Source: Alectoria sarmentosa (lineage: Eukaryota > Ascomycota > Lecanoromycetes > Lecanorales > Parmeliaceae). Taken from it: 19,643 bases of DNA. Shown here one piece after another: positions 1 to 10,239 of the stretch. The stretch covers positions 1-19,643 of the forward strand of contig WOGZ01000481.1 in the NCBI GenBank assembly GCA_009733775.1, read 5' to 3'. Each line of letters begins with the position of its first letter. Within the stretch, counting starts at the first letter, position 1. The notes below the pieces were generated by a model. It did not search any database and was not told where the DNA came from. It saw only the letters and a list, made by a program, of their open reading frames with translations. A program made the translations under genes and the position numbers.

Positions 1-2620
1 TAAATATTTTTTAATAAATGTTAATTCGTTAAAATCTTTATATGCGTTTTAATTCTTTTATAAATTTTCACGAATCTTTAAACGTAAATATTATATCATA
101 TTATCTTTATCTTCATCGATAACTTAATCAAATCAAATAAAGTTGACGTAAAACTTTATAAAAAATATGATATCTTGCTGAAAAGAATTATACTATTATT
201 TAATATTATTTTATCGATCAAAATTCTCGTGAATATCGATTAAATTATTGATTATCTCTTTATAAAATTGATATAAATTCGAATAATTTCTCAATCAACG
301 TCTCATGATTTATTTTAAAACTTTTTCTTTTAATTTAAAAATGATATAAGTTAATTTGAATTCAACAATAAAATATTAATCATAATTGATAATGAATTTA
401 TAATTTATTTTAAAAGATTAATCATTTTATATAAAACTCGTTTTATTTATAAAGATAAAAGAATTAAATAATTTAAAAAACTTATCCTTTTTCGATACAA
501 ATCGATTTTTGAATTTATTATAAAAAAGTTCATTTTTTGAATTCTTTTTTAAATTTTCTTTCAATGATTGAAATTTCATTGCATTGATTTTTCATTATAA
601 TTATGTTATTTACTTTTATTAATCACGAACGATATTATTCGATTATTAAATTATAAACTTAAATTTATATAAAGATTTTATAATCTCGTTTTTATCGATA
701 ATAATCTTTTAAAAACGAAATAAAAGTTCGCGAAAATCGTTTTATTTAAAACGAAATTAATTTAATATATCAAGAAACTTCTTAAATGCAATTTTCGTTT
801 AATGTAATAATTACTTATTAATAAAAATGTATCATAAATCGAATTTATATTGTTGAAAAAGATCTTCGAAATTTTCAGATATAATTGAAATACGACGTGA
901 TTTGATTTTATTCAAGAGATTTTAAATGTGATTTATTTTTTTCATTTTGATAAAAATTATTAATAAGAAAAAGAGAAAAAAGAGAAAAAAAAAAGAGAAG
1001 TTTAAATATTTCGAAAAATGTAATATTAAAAAATATTGTAATAAAGAAGAGTGTTAACATTTCTTATTTAATATATTTAATAATTTTTATATGATAAAGA
1101 AATTTGATTTTAACACATAAAAAATAATAAAGAATGTTATTTAATCGTTTATTTATTTATTAAATTTTTATAAAAACAATGTGTTAATTGAATAACGTCT
1201 TTTCAATTTCGTCATTTATGTAAAAAATATTTATTATATCGTCGTCGATTTCGTGCGAAGAAATTTGATAATGCGAAATAAAAAAGAAAAATTTTGAAAG
1301 ATTATAAAATCGTGATCTTTTATTCGATGATGATATCGTGAAAAATTTAAATATCTTTAATGATGATCTTTCGAATAATATGATCGATGTTATTTTAATT
1401 TGAGTTATATGAGAGTGATATATAATTATTTCTTTCGATTCGTTAATTAAACGAATATTTTAATATCTTTTTTATATTCGTTATTGTTAATAAGACGAAT
1501 CGCTATCTCGATGCGAATTATTCGAATTTTAATTGTCGTAAGTGACTTGATTTAAAGATACGATATTTTAATAATTTTTATGTCTTAATAAAACTTTTAT
1601 TAGCACGATTTTTTGAATTCGTTAATTAATACGAATAAAGTGAGTAAAATAACTTAATTATAATGTTAAAATTAATATAAAATTATATTATATAAGTGTA
1701 TTAAATAAGATAATTAAATGAGAAGAAAATATGTATATAGAATAAAAACATTTATATGAAAATAAATGCCTTTATTAAGTCACGCTAAGTTCAATCGAAT
1801 AGTGTTAAAGAAATATAATATTAAAAAAAAGTTAACTTTATTAAAAATGTAAAATACGCTCGTAACATAAATAACGAAAATATTTTTTATATTAAAAATT
1901 CTCAAATTTTGAGAAAACTAATTAACTTCGATAATAAAAATATAGAAAATTTATATTATAATTACGATATAATTTAAAGTCTCAAAGAAAAATAAAATAA
2001 AAAAATAAAAAAATGAAATTATTGAAAAAGAAAAATTTATATAAATGAATTTATATATACTTAAACATTTTTCTCTCAAAATTACGAAATTAATTAAAAT
2101 CGAGGCATCGAAATTACAATTTTTATATATTATCAAAAATTCTTAAAAGACTTAAATTTAACAATTTAAAAAAGTTTAATAACGATATTAAAATGTTAAA
2201 TTAAGAATATTCAAAAGTTTTTAATAATATGTTTATTAATTATCTTAATAACTCGATTTGCGATTCTCAAATATGACTTTAAATATATTAAATCGAGATT
2301 CGAAACGATATAATTATAAAGACCTTTTGCTGCAATTATATCATATAAATCGTTTTATAATTTTATCTTTCACGAAGCATCATATTCGATAATTCTTTAA
2401 ATTTATAAATGATTTTATTAATCGTCGATTTGTTAAAATGATTGTCGTCAAAAAAATCAATTTTTTAAAACGTTAATTAATTATAGATAATGAAATGTTG
2501 AAAATGCGATATAAAGAGACTCGATTTTCAATCGAGTTTTAAACGTATTAAACGACGATAGCAATACTTGAATAGTTTTATATTTTATTTATTATCTTAC
2601 ATATATCGTTTACATCACAT
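1..2620. other. AT-rich, gene-free block with RIP-like composition
   Basis: About 2.6 kb of extremely AT-rich DNA; for example only 8 of the first 60 bases are G or C. The remaining C residues sit mostly before G or T, and CpA/TpG are rare: at 721-780 I count four CpG, one CpA and no TpG. That pattern of CpA lost to TpA with CpG retained is what repeat-induced point mutation leaves in Pezizomycotina (established knowledge). No open frame here looks like a protein; the longest short frames are made of I, N, K, F and Y codons. The block is probably an ancient, heavily mutated repeat or transposon, or part of a larger AT isochore (centromeric, subtelomeric or interspersed), but nothing of the original element can be recognised. 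It runs off the left edge, so its true size is unknown. Confidence 0.75.
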
Positions 2621-3033
2621 AATAACGTTTATAAAACATTTGATTGATTAATAGAAGAGTTTGGGATTTTCGATTTTTTTGCGATTTTTTGCTTCGTAAG
2701 ATACATGTATGCGGGCAAGCTTTTTTTTAATTTATCGTTAAATTTGATGAGCGAATGAAAAGCCCTTGCCATTCGCAATGTAACTATATACGGGTGGCTT
2801 GAGTATCCGAGTCTTTTCAGGTGCGGGTGCGAGTATTGAAGTCTTTTGCCCAAACATCTATGATCTGGAAGTCGACTCAATGCGCTAGTAGCTTTTGCCG
2901 AGGTTTTGCCAGCTAGTGCTTCGAATCTACTTTGTTAGAGATCGAAATTCTGCCAGTGACTGTAGTTTGATAGCTTGCTGAATTCCTCCGCCAGCGGGGT
3001 ACTGATTTTTTAAAGTCTTTACCCTCCATTTCG
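2621..3033. other. Transition zone and upstream region of the bL17m gene
   Basis: Composition changes from AT-rich to ordinary between about 2620 and 2760, and the rest looks like a normal fungal 5' flank. An 83-codon open frame on the minus strand (2629-2880) lacks an ATG and matches no family I know. I see no clear promoter element beyond T-rich stretches. The region must hold the promoter and 5' UTR of the gene starting at 3034. Confidence 0.5.
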
Positions 3034-3828
3034 ATGGCTGGCGGCGCTCTGAAATACCGGCATCTAAACCGCAACTCCTCTCACCGCCAAGCCCTCCTCC
3101 GCAACCTCGTCACCTCCCTTATAACCCACGAATCCATAAAGACGACCTGGCCAAAAGCCAAAGAAGCGCAGCGATTGGCCGAGAAGCTGATAACCCTGGG
3201 CAAGAAAAACACCAATGCGAGTCGTGCCAAGGCGGAGAGTATATTCTTCGTATGTTGGTACCTTAACATCCACTTCTCGAGAACCTTTCCTTGCGCATGG
3301 CATACTAATGAAGGATGGATCTAGGAGCCATTGAAACATCTGCCAACATTATTCACAACTCTTCGACAACGATATCTGAACAGACCTGGAGGCTATACCC
3401 GCGTCCTGCGCATTGAACCTCTAAACCGCAACAATGACCAAGCACCCTCCGCGATACTCGAACTCGTCGATGGCCCCCGCGATATGCGTTTCGCCATGAC
3501 AGCGAAGACTCTCGTGCGGGAAAGAGCAAGCGATGAAGGTATACGCGAAATCACAGCCAGGAATGTGGCAAAGGTCACGCGCTTTAGGGAGGACGGGGAA
3601 GAAGAGTTGGAGAGGACTGTTAGGAGGCTTGAGACGATGAAAGGGTTAGGGAAGGAGGGGGAGGACGGAGGGGAGAGACACGATAGAGAGCCATGGGAGC
3701 CTTTTCCTCGGATGAAGCAGAGGGAGAGGGAGAAGGAAGACGAGGAGAGGCCGTTGACGGAGAGGGAGAAGAGGGAGAAGAGGAGGACGAAGAGGGATCC
3801 CAACACAGGAAGGAGGCAGCGTTTGTAG
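3034..3828 (+). CDS. MRPL8: Mitochondrial large-subunit ribosomal protein bL17m (two exons)
   Basis: Structural protein of the mitochondrial large ribosomal subunit, homologous to bacterial L17 and called MRPL8 in yeast. Exon 1 is 3034-3249 and exon 2 is 3325-3828, giving 239 residues. The 75-base intron (3250-3324) has GTATGT at its 5' end, an ACTAAT branch site and ends in CTAG; without splicing the frame stops at 3324. Residues 7-60 carry the L17 core: YRHLNRNSSHR, then RNLVTSLITHESIKTTWPKA, then AEKLITLGKK. Exon 2 carries the fungal continuation RPGGYTRVLRIEP and AILELVDGPRDMRFAMTAK. The last ~70 residues are an extreme run of E, K and R (residues ~170-239), beyond the ~120 residues of bacterial L17, and encoded by a GA-rich strand. 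No clear mitochondrial presequence is visible before the core. It is convergent with the VTC5-like gene, 251 bases away. Family call is firm; the exact length of the tail rests on the single open frame. Confidence 0.93.
3250..3324 (+). other. Intron of bL17m gene
   Basis: Phase-0 intron of 75 bases with GTATGT donor, ACTAAT branch-like site at 3303-3308 and CTAG acceptor. Removing it joins the conserved exon-1 end (ESIFF) to EPLKHLPTLF and keeps the L17 reading frame. Confidence 0.88.
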
Positions 3829-4079
3829 CAAGGCACAGCTTCCTACACACAGTGGTAGTACCATAGAGGCTCACTCTCGAGGCACGATGGCAGAATCTGA
3901 CGCTACGTGGGAGAATGGATGCGCACAAAGGAAATTGAGGTGGAGATCACACAGTCAGTACTACGATGCACAAGTATGCATCGCTCCAAGTGAGCACTCT
4001 TGATTCGAATGCTTCTCGGCGTCGGAACGGCGTCCAAGCAGGAGTAAACGGTCACTCATTAAAAAGACTGTCAAACTGT

Positions 4080-7009
4080 TCATCCAGAGTGACGCAGCGT
4101 AGCAAGCAAGGCACCACTAGCAAAGACAACGCAAAGAAATAACATGGACACAACAGCTCTATGCACCCATCCAACTTCGTCCTTTCTCCTTAACATACTT
4201 CCCACCCCCATAACGGCAAATACCAGGCTCGAGACTACGCCAATGATGACACCTGCATCGACGGTATTGGCAGCTTTCCTACGTCCTGTTGTAATTAGGA
4301 TGGCGGCCACGACCAAAAGGATAACCGATGAGGCAAACGAGGCGACGCCAGAGCGGAAGAGTAGCGCTTCGCGGGCGCGCACAGCGGGAGGCTGCGAGAG
4401 AGCAGGAAATGTGGAATAGCGACGATGGGAAGAGGGTTTTAGGTGTCTGTTTGATGTCTCCGCGCCGGAAAGGTCAGAGTCTGCAATGCTGGGAGAGCGC
4501 TCGCGGTCGATGAGAGGCCGCTGCTCGCCATGCATGGTCTTTTGAGATTGTCTGAGCCATTTCAGTATTGCCTCTTCAGAGGCCTTGACGCTCGAGGAGA
4601 GTGAACCGAACAGTCTGAAAAACTCCGCTGCACCAGGGATACTATATGAGGCATTAGGGTCGACGAAAATAGTGTAGGCTTCATCCTGGGAATCTTCGCT
4701 GCCGTCATCGAACTCGTTCCAGTAGCGCTCATATCTAGGCTGAGCTGGGTATTGCAATCGTTTTTGGGGCATCTGCTTGCGATTCGACCGCCGTCTCTTC
4801 TTCTTCTTAGAGGCCTCGAGAGGCGGAGTGGAGAGGATTTCTGGCGCCGACGTTGCAGAGGATTCTCCGCGCAGAGCTGACAAACCGCTGCTCGATGCGC
4901 CGTTCTTCGTTGACGACGCTGAGACAGACGTACGCCGAGTGCTTGACTCTTCGGGACTAGAACGGGCTTGCCATCTGCGCCCTTTCGATGCTTTCGACAT
5001 TGTTGGAACCTTGCGTATATCTTGCTTCAAGGCTGGAAGCTGCTCTGACGTCAGTAAAGATGAAACATGGTGGACAAAACGCCTACCCAAAACGGACGAG
5101 GCATGCCTTGAGGCTTGCACAGGGTTGCCACCGCGTGTGTTTCCAGAGAAAAGCCTCGGACCCTCTCTGTCTGCAACCAGATTTAGCAAGAGCGAATAGA
5201 TATAAGGGTCGAAGGATGGTACCAAATACGACGCATCTAAAGCAGCTATCATATCGGTATCAACTGATCCTTCGGTCCTGATCTCAAGGACTGCATGTGG
5301 GAAGACTTCGGAGTACTTCTTCCCTCCATCGTCAGCCATATTGAAGCCTTTGTCACTAGCAAGGAGCTCTGGAGGACAGCTCCTCATTGAGATGTCTTTA
5401 TCAAGCGTAGCCCAAAGTCCGTTTGTCGCGCTATTTCTGAGACCAACGAATCTGGTGCGCCTTAAATGTAGTTGTACCAAGGGCTGAACCTCATTGTGCC
5501 CGGCAAGCCAGTGACTCACTGGTTCGGGATTCTTTGACTCGTCTACTATGGCACCTTGGTCTCCACCGAGAGTGCTGAACAGTCGTTGTACGGCTTTGCG
5601 CTTGTAATCAGCTTTCGTGAAGGAAAACTCCCTGCTCGAGTCCGCAGATTTGGCAGCATCTTTGGTGGCTGCGCCCACAACGACGACAGCGTCCCCATTT
5701 GGGGAATACCTGATACTCGCGGCAGCCTTCTCGGAAGCGAAGCCTGCGCAATTCTCAGATTCGCTTATAGTCTCACTACTCTGCCTTCGGGCAAAACGTT
5801 GGAGGTCATCACATATAATGATGCCAAGTTCCTCATCCGTTCGAGAAGAAGACTTAGCCCGATGGCCACTTATGGATACTCGGGGCGAAGATGGATTTTC
5901 TGGAGAAGATGCCATCTCATTGGATTTCTGCAGTCTGGTATACTGGAGTAGCAGCACGTGGATCTGTACTACGTTATCTGGGTGGATCCAGTACGCGGCC
6001 TTGGTTGCCCTATGACCAAATGGTATTGTAGCGAGGGCCGTGTCAATTTCAAGGTTTGAGCCATCTTCCCAGGCCGCTTGTAGATTTGCTGCACTGTTCA
6101 GGTCCTTGCTCACATGCTGGCTTCTTGCAGCCTGGTTCTGTGCAGAATCGCTTGAAAACTTGTGTGGTACCGCTTTTTGTGATTGGAACTCCCCTTTCTT
6201 GGGTTCCCTAGGGTCGGAATGCCAATAGATACCATCAACGAACGGAGCCCGGACAGACGCCAAGACCTCTGTCCACTGCGCGAGCAAAGGTTCAAAGTCT
6301 GTCTTCGAGAAACTCGTACGGCGATCGAGTACTTCTTTGCGGAAGCGATTACCTAGTTCAGAAGAACCGGTCCATTTTCTATACTTTTTCAGCAGCTTCT
6401 GGAAAGCTAGACGCTGTGCTCCAACAAAACGTGAGAGGGATTGTATTTCTTCTCCCGCCCTGCAAGCTTGAATGAGCGAGGTCCCTCTGTACGCAATACT
6501 CTGCACCTAAGACCTACTTAAGAACAGCCTCCTCCAGCCTGGAGAATTTCTCCAGCCGCTTTATGGGTATTTTTCCACGACCTGTAGGCAAGCTCCGAAT
6601 TTCCAATTGTGAAGTTTGCTTATCCAAATGAGCTGTGAGGAAACAGAATCAGCAACACATGTCCAGGTGGAGACTCGAGATACACACCCAGCCTTCTTCC
6701 TACCTCGCCAGCCTTGCTCTGGACAAAGAGATCGATCCTTTGGTGCTGGTCTCGCAATTCGTGATATAATTCATCCTGGAAAGCATGGGAAGCTTTTGTT
6801 TCATTGTCGCAACCAGGTATAGCTTTTGCGTGACCTTGTCCGTGGGTTGTGCGGACCTTTATCAGGTGTTTGATATCGTTGTAATCGACGTTGTCTGGTG
6901 TCGCGTGACTACTTAGCACCTCGAATCTTGGTCTGCGGAGTAGGGAATTTTCCTCACAACTTGCCCAGAGTGGAATTGATCTCTGCTGGAGGCTTTCCCC
7001 GTACTTCAT
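4080..7009 (-). CDS. VTC5: SPX / VTC-core-like / DUF202-type membrane protein, VTC5-like (four exons)
   Basis: Likely subunit or regulator of the vacuolar transporter chaperone (VTC) complex, which makes polyphosphate at the vacuole membrane. I reconstruct exons 7009-6958, 6894-6688, 6632-6518 and 6459-4080, giving 917 residues. SPX domain, residues 1 to ~200: N-terminal MKYGESLQQRSIPLWASY, NVDYNDIKHLIK, DQHQRIDLFVQSKAGE, and the basic phosphate/inositol-pyrophosphate-binding helix KLLKKYRKW at 146-154. A diverged VTC core follows, with YWIHPDNVV near 280, a strand ending LDKDISM near 480 and FPHAVLEIRTEG near 510. The lysine/arginine-rich catalytic segment of VTC4 (ERKTHREDWTGEKS type) is not visible, so it is probably not a polymerase. 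Low-complexity Ser-rich insertions separate these parts. Three hydrophobic helices at ~831-850, ~858-880 and ~894-913 form a DUF202-like C-terminus. I see no CACGTG (Pho4-type) site in its upstream region. VTC5 rather than VTC2/3 is inferred from the degenerate core. Confidence 0.85.
6460..6957 (-). other. Three introns splitting the SPX N-terminus
   Basis: Intron 1 is 6957-6895 (63 bases, GTGAGG...CACCAG). Intron 2 is 6687-6633 (55 bases, GTGTGT...CACAG). Intron 3 is 6517-6460 (58 bases, GTAGGT...TTGCAG). Each junction restores a conserved SPX stretch: LWASY/NVDYND, GRRL/AHLDKQ and EAVLK/AGEEIQSL. The exon phases (1, 1, 2) add up to an intact 2754-base coding sequence. Confidence 0.85.
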
Positions 7010-8031
7010 TTCACGTCTGAAATGGGATCAAATTGCTAACTGGCACTGAGGCTGGAAGAATAACAAGGAGAATGATGTGGAGAAGGGCATGGAGAAGGTA
7101 AGGAAGGTGCCAGGGAGTATTCTCCTCGGCAACGCGATCTCAACAGTTTTTGCTTTTTGTCTTTTCTATCGGGACACAGTCGGCAAGTGACAATAGCGGG
7201 GCTGGAGCCAGTTGGAGTAGTAGGTGTGTTGATGCAGGCAGAATGTACTGGTAGGGCATGTGAGACAGAGGGCCAAAAGCAATGCAATGCAAAGCTTAGC
7301 TATGGAGTGACAATCAATGCCTTTGCTTTGCAGACAATAGAGTAGTTGCATGGGAGAAATCAATCGTGATCTAGGTACATACTAGTAATTTACCTGACTC
7401 GGTACACACCAATTACTTACCTTATGGTGTTACTTTACCAACACAAAGTAAACTAAATTCACAGCATGCCGGCGGTTGAAGAATTATCCCCGCCGCCAAG
7501 CCGAGTCGGTCCGTTGAACTCTAAAGTACCTTATTCCCTCTTACACTGGCTGACTGGGCAGTGGGCACCTTGCACCAAAAGTCCTGCACATGCCAAGAAA
7601 AGGGTCCAGATGTCGGATAACGCCCTGGTGGCTGCCTGGACAATGCGCTTAGGAAATGCGTCGGAACTGTCCCTGACCTTACCCCAGCGTGGACTCAAGC
7701 CCCCTATTGGACCCAAAGACGCCCCTGCGCTCAGTCTATGCGCTCCCAGGAAATACTTCTAGGGTCTTCAACTATTGGGCTACCTTCCGAATCTAGGGTT
7801 AAGGCTGATACTAGCGCGGTGCAGGACTTTTGGTGCCCACCTCCGTACTCTATGATCTTATCTAATCCATCTCATCTCCCCGTGCGCTATGTAAATCGCT
7901 AAGATCCTCGGGCTTCAAGTCAATTTTCAAAAAGAACGAGAACGAGAACGGGAACGAGAACAATATGATTATTATTGTGACTCTGTCTTTCACCCTTCAT
8001 ACGCTCGATTAATTATATCCATATAGTAGGC
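7010..8031. promoter_or_regulatory. Divergent intergenic region between VTC5-like gene and MPP10
   Basis: About 1 kb that must carry both promoters. Next to the VTC5-like start, the coding strand is rich in pyrimidine (roughly 7050-7110), as is common near fungal transcription starts. Close to MPP10 lies TCAATTTTCA at 7920-7929, 8 of 10 bases of the RRPE-type element of ribosome-biogenesis genes; this is weak. A short hexamer repeat lies at 7934-7961. A 98-codon ATG open frame on the plus strand (7466-7762) resembles nothing I know and has no domain, membrane segment or coiled coil; I do not call it a gene. A 7-base inverted repeat (TTACTTT/AAAGTAA, 8-base loop) lies at 7430-7451. No CACGTG site is present. 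Confidence 0.5.
7934..7961 (+). repeat. (GAACGA)n hexanucleotide microsatellite
   Basis: Four and two-thirds copies of a GAACGA unit (third copy GAACGG), about 70 bases upstream of the MPP10 ATG. It may lie in the 5' UTR or core promoter; any role is unknown. Confidence 0.85.
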
Positions 8032-10239
8032 ATGGTGCCCACGGCCCTTGACCATCCAGCAGCTGCGAAAGCACACCCTGCATCCGAGCAACTATTGCTT
8101 TCAACCCTCGAGTCCTCTTCCCACACCTTCCTGCAGCCGACTCCCAGCCTCCACGCAGCATCTCTAGTCTTTGCAAAGCGCTACCTCGATCCACTTGCGA
8201 AATCTACAAGTGTGGCACAAGCCGAACGGCAGCAAACCAGCAGGCGGAAGCGGAAAAGAGTGGAGTACGATGCTGACGCCTCGCGGAAACCCTTACAACT
8301 TACACAACTATACTTGGAGGGACTCAAAATAGAACAAATATGGGAGCAGGCAAGAAGGATTCTAGATGCAACCAGGTCCGAGCTGGAAAGGTCGCTGCCA
8401 TCAAAATTTCAAATACAGGAGACAACGGGTCTGCCCGAGAAAGTATCTGGAGATCTAAGAAATAAAAGGAATTTTGCAGAATTTCGAGGATCCGATGAAG
8501 ATGGCTTCAAGGTCTGCAGCTCGGAATCAGATGAGCTCGATGGCGACAACGATGTGCCCCTAGAGGAGCTAGACGGATCACCTGAACACTCGAATAAGCC
8601 ATCACCAGACGGTGAGGCGGCAGAATTCGGCCACGTTGTTGACGATGGCGACAAAGACGTGCTTGACGGAGAAGGTATGAGTGAAGAGGAAGAGCTTCGT
8701 GAGCTGTCGGAGTCTGATGAAGATCCGGAAGAGGTTTTTCATCCCGACAAGAACGGCCTCAATGACGGCTTTTTCTCCATCGATGATTTTAATCGACAAT
8801 CAGAGTTTCTCGAGCAACAAGATGCTCGCGGAGAGCATGGTGGCGCTGCAAGTGACGAGGAGGATGTAGACTGGGATGTCGATCCGTTAGCAGTAGCATC
8901 GTCACATAAAGTAGGTCGAAAAGTTGAGAGCGAAGTAATGGGGGAATCTGAAGATGAGGAGGATGGTCCTACTTTCGACAATGTCGACCTTGATGGCCCA
9001 GGAATTCCAGATGACGATGATAATTCGGTGGAGGGAGCCCAATTGGACAACATCGGAACCGTGAACAACACCAACGATATCAAATATGCTGACTTCTTCG
9101 CACCCCCACCTGGCAAAGCTTCCAAACTTTCTCGCCGTCGTGCGCTCCCCAAAACCCAGCCTCCCCCCAAACAAACAACGGAAGACGACGTCCAGCGGAC
9201 TATATCTGCTGTCCGCCGCGACATCTTCGAGGACGACCTCACACCTGACGAAGACGAAGCTCTGTCTGATGCAAACGAGCGTCGCTCCTCTCATCAAAGA
9301 CGTCAAGCAGCTCTCATGGCTGAGATACGTCGTCTCGAAGCCGCCTCAGTAGCCAAACGTGACTGGACGCTCTCTGGTGAGGCACGTGCTGCTGACCGCC
9401 CTATCAATTCTCTGCTAGAAGAAGACCTTGAATTCGAGCGCGCAGGCAAGCCAATCCCTGTCATCACGCAGGAGGTCAGTGAGGGCATTGAAGCGCTAAT
9501 CAAGCGACGGATACTTGCCAGAGAATTTGATGAAGTTATCAGACGACGTCCTGGGAATTTGGTGACCGGAAATGGGGATGTGAGGAGAGGACGATTCGAG
9601 CTGGATGATACCAAGCCACAGCAAAGTCTTGCGGAAATATACGAGGCTGAGCATCTCAAGACTGTCGATCCAGAAGGATATACAGACAAGCGAGATGAGA
9701 AACTCAAGCGCGAACATACCAAGATAGAGCAGATGTGGAAAGATGTCTCTGCAAAACTGGACGCGTTGAGCAGTTGGCATTACAAGCCTAAAGCGCCAAG
9801 CGTGAGTATCAACGTGGTGGTGGACGTGCCAACGATTAGCATTGAGGATGCCAGACCAGCTGCTGGTGGCGAAGTGGGTGGAGAGAGTATGTTGGCACCA
9901 CAGGAGGTCTATAAGCCAGGTGAAGAAAAGGGAAATAAGGAAGAAGTCTTGAAGAAGGGAAGTGGTCTACCGATTGGACGGGAAGAGATGTCGAGAGATG
10001 AGAAAGTCAGGAGGAGGCGGAGAGAAAAGGAGAGGATTAGGAAGGCCGGAGGTCTGACGCCGGTGAAAGGCGTGGAGGGCCGTGGGAAGAAAGCGAAAGA
10101 GAAGAGAGGAGTGATTGGGGACCTGAAAAAGGGTGGCGTAAGTGTGATAGGGAAGAAGGGCGAAATCAGAGACGTGGAGGGAAAGGCTGTAAAAAGGCAA
10201 GTGGGGGTGGGAAACGGGGCTGGAGGTTACAAGCTGTGA
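8032..10239 (+). CDS. MPP10: U3 snoRNP / SSU processome protein Mpp10
   Basis: Nucleolar scaffold protein of the U3 snoRNP. With Imp3 and Imp4 it helps U3 pair with the pre-rRNA during 18S rRNA maturation. Single exon, 735 residues (yeast 593, human 681). In order: an N-terminal helical part with a basic RRKRKRVEYD patch near residue 75 and the segment LYLEGLKIEQIWEQ; a long acidic Asp/Glu/Ser region at ~160-345 containing GFFSIDDFNRQSEFLE near 247; KYADFFAPP near 351; and the best-conserved block, NSLLEEDLEFERAGKP near 457 followed by VITQEVSEGIEALIKRRIL and SLAEIYEAEHLK. The C-terminus (~640-735) is strongly basic with GREEMSRDEKVRRRRREKER, fitting a nucleolar RNA-associated protein. The ATG at 8032 is the only reasonable start: conserved sequence begins soon after it. 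Divergent from the VTC5-like gene. Confidence 0.95.
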   Translation: MVPTALDHPAAAKAHPASEQLLLSTLESSSHTFLQPTPSLHAASLVFAKRYLDPLAKSTSVAQAERQQTSRRKRKRVEYDADASRKPLQLTQLYLEGLKIEQIWEQARRILDATRSELERSLPSKFQIQETTGLPEKVSGDLRNKRNFAEFRGSDEDGFKVCSSESDELDGDNDVPLEELDGSPEHSNKPSPDGEAAEFGHVVDDGDKDVLDGEGMSEEEELRELSESDEDPEEVFHPDKNGLNDGFFSIDDFNRQSEFLEQQDARGEHGGAASDEEDVDWDVDPLAVASSHKVGRKVESEVMGESEDEEDGPTFDNVDLDGPGIPDDDDNSVEGAQLDNIGTVNNTNDIKYADFFAPPPGKASKLSRRRALPKTQPPPKQTTEDDVQRTISAVRRDIFEDDLTPDEDEALSDANERRSSHQRRQAALMAEIRRLEAASVAKRDWTLSGEARAADRPINSLLEEDLEFERAGKPIPVITQEVSEGIEALIKRRILAREFDEVIRRRPGNLVTGNGDVRRGRFELDDTKPQQSLAEIYEAEHLKTVDPEGYTDKRDEKLKREHTKIEQMWKDVSAKLDALSSWHYKPKAPSVSINVVVDVPTISIEDARPAAGGEVGGESMLAPQEVYKPGEEKGNKEEVLKKGSGLPIGREEMSRDEKVRRRRREKERIRKAGGLTPVKGVEGRGKKAKEKRGVIGDLKKGGVSVIGKKGEIRDVEGKAVKRQVGVGNGAGGYKL

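Noticed and set aside
1951..2136. 61-codon minus-strand frame in the AT block, hydrophobic
   Set aside because: Composition-driven (I, F, Y, N), no homology signal, within CpA-depleted DNA; expected by chance.
1..2620. Mitochondrial DNA insertion
   Set aside because: No mitochondrial gene, tRNA or intron motif is visible, and the CpA-specific loss fits RIP better.
4144..6228. Several plus-strand open frames of 60-140 codons
   Set aside because: They are antisense to the VTC5-like exon 4, whose protein shows clear domains; no independent support.
7430..7451. 7-base inverted repeat as a possible terminator or operator
   Set aside because: Too short to stand out in a 1 kb intergenic region of a eukaryote; no T-run or gene end nearby.
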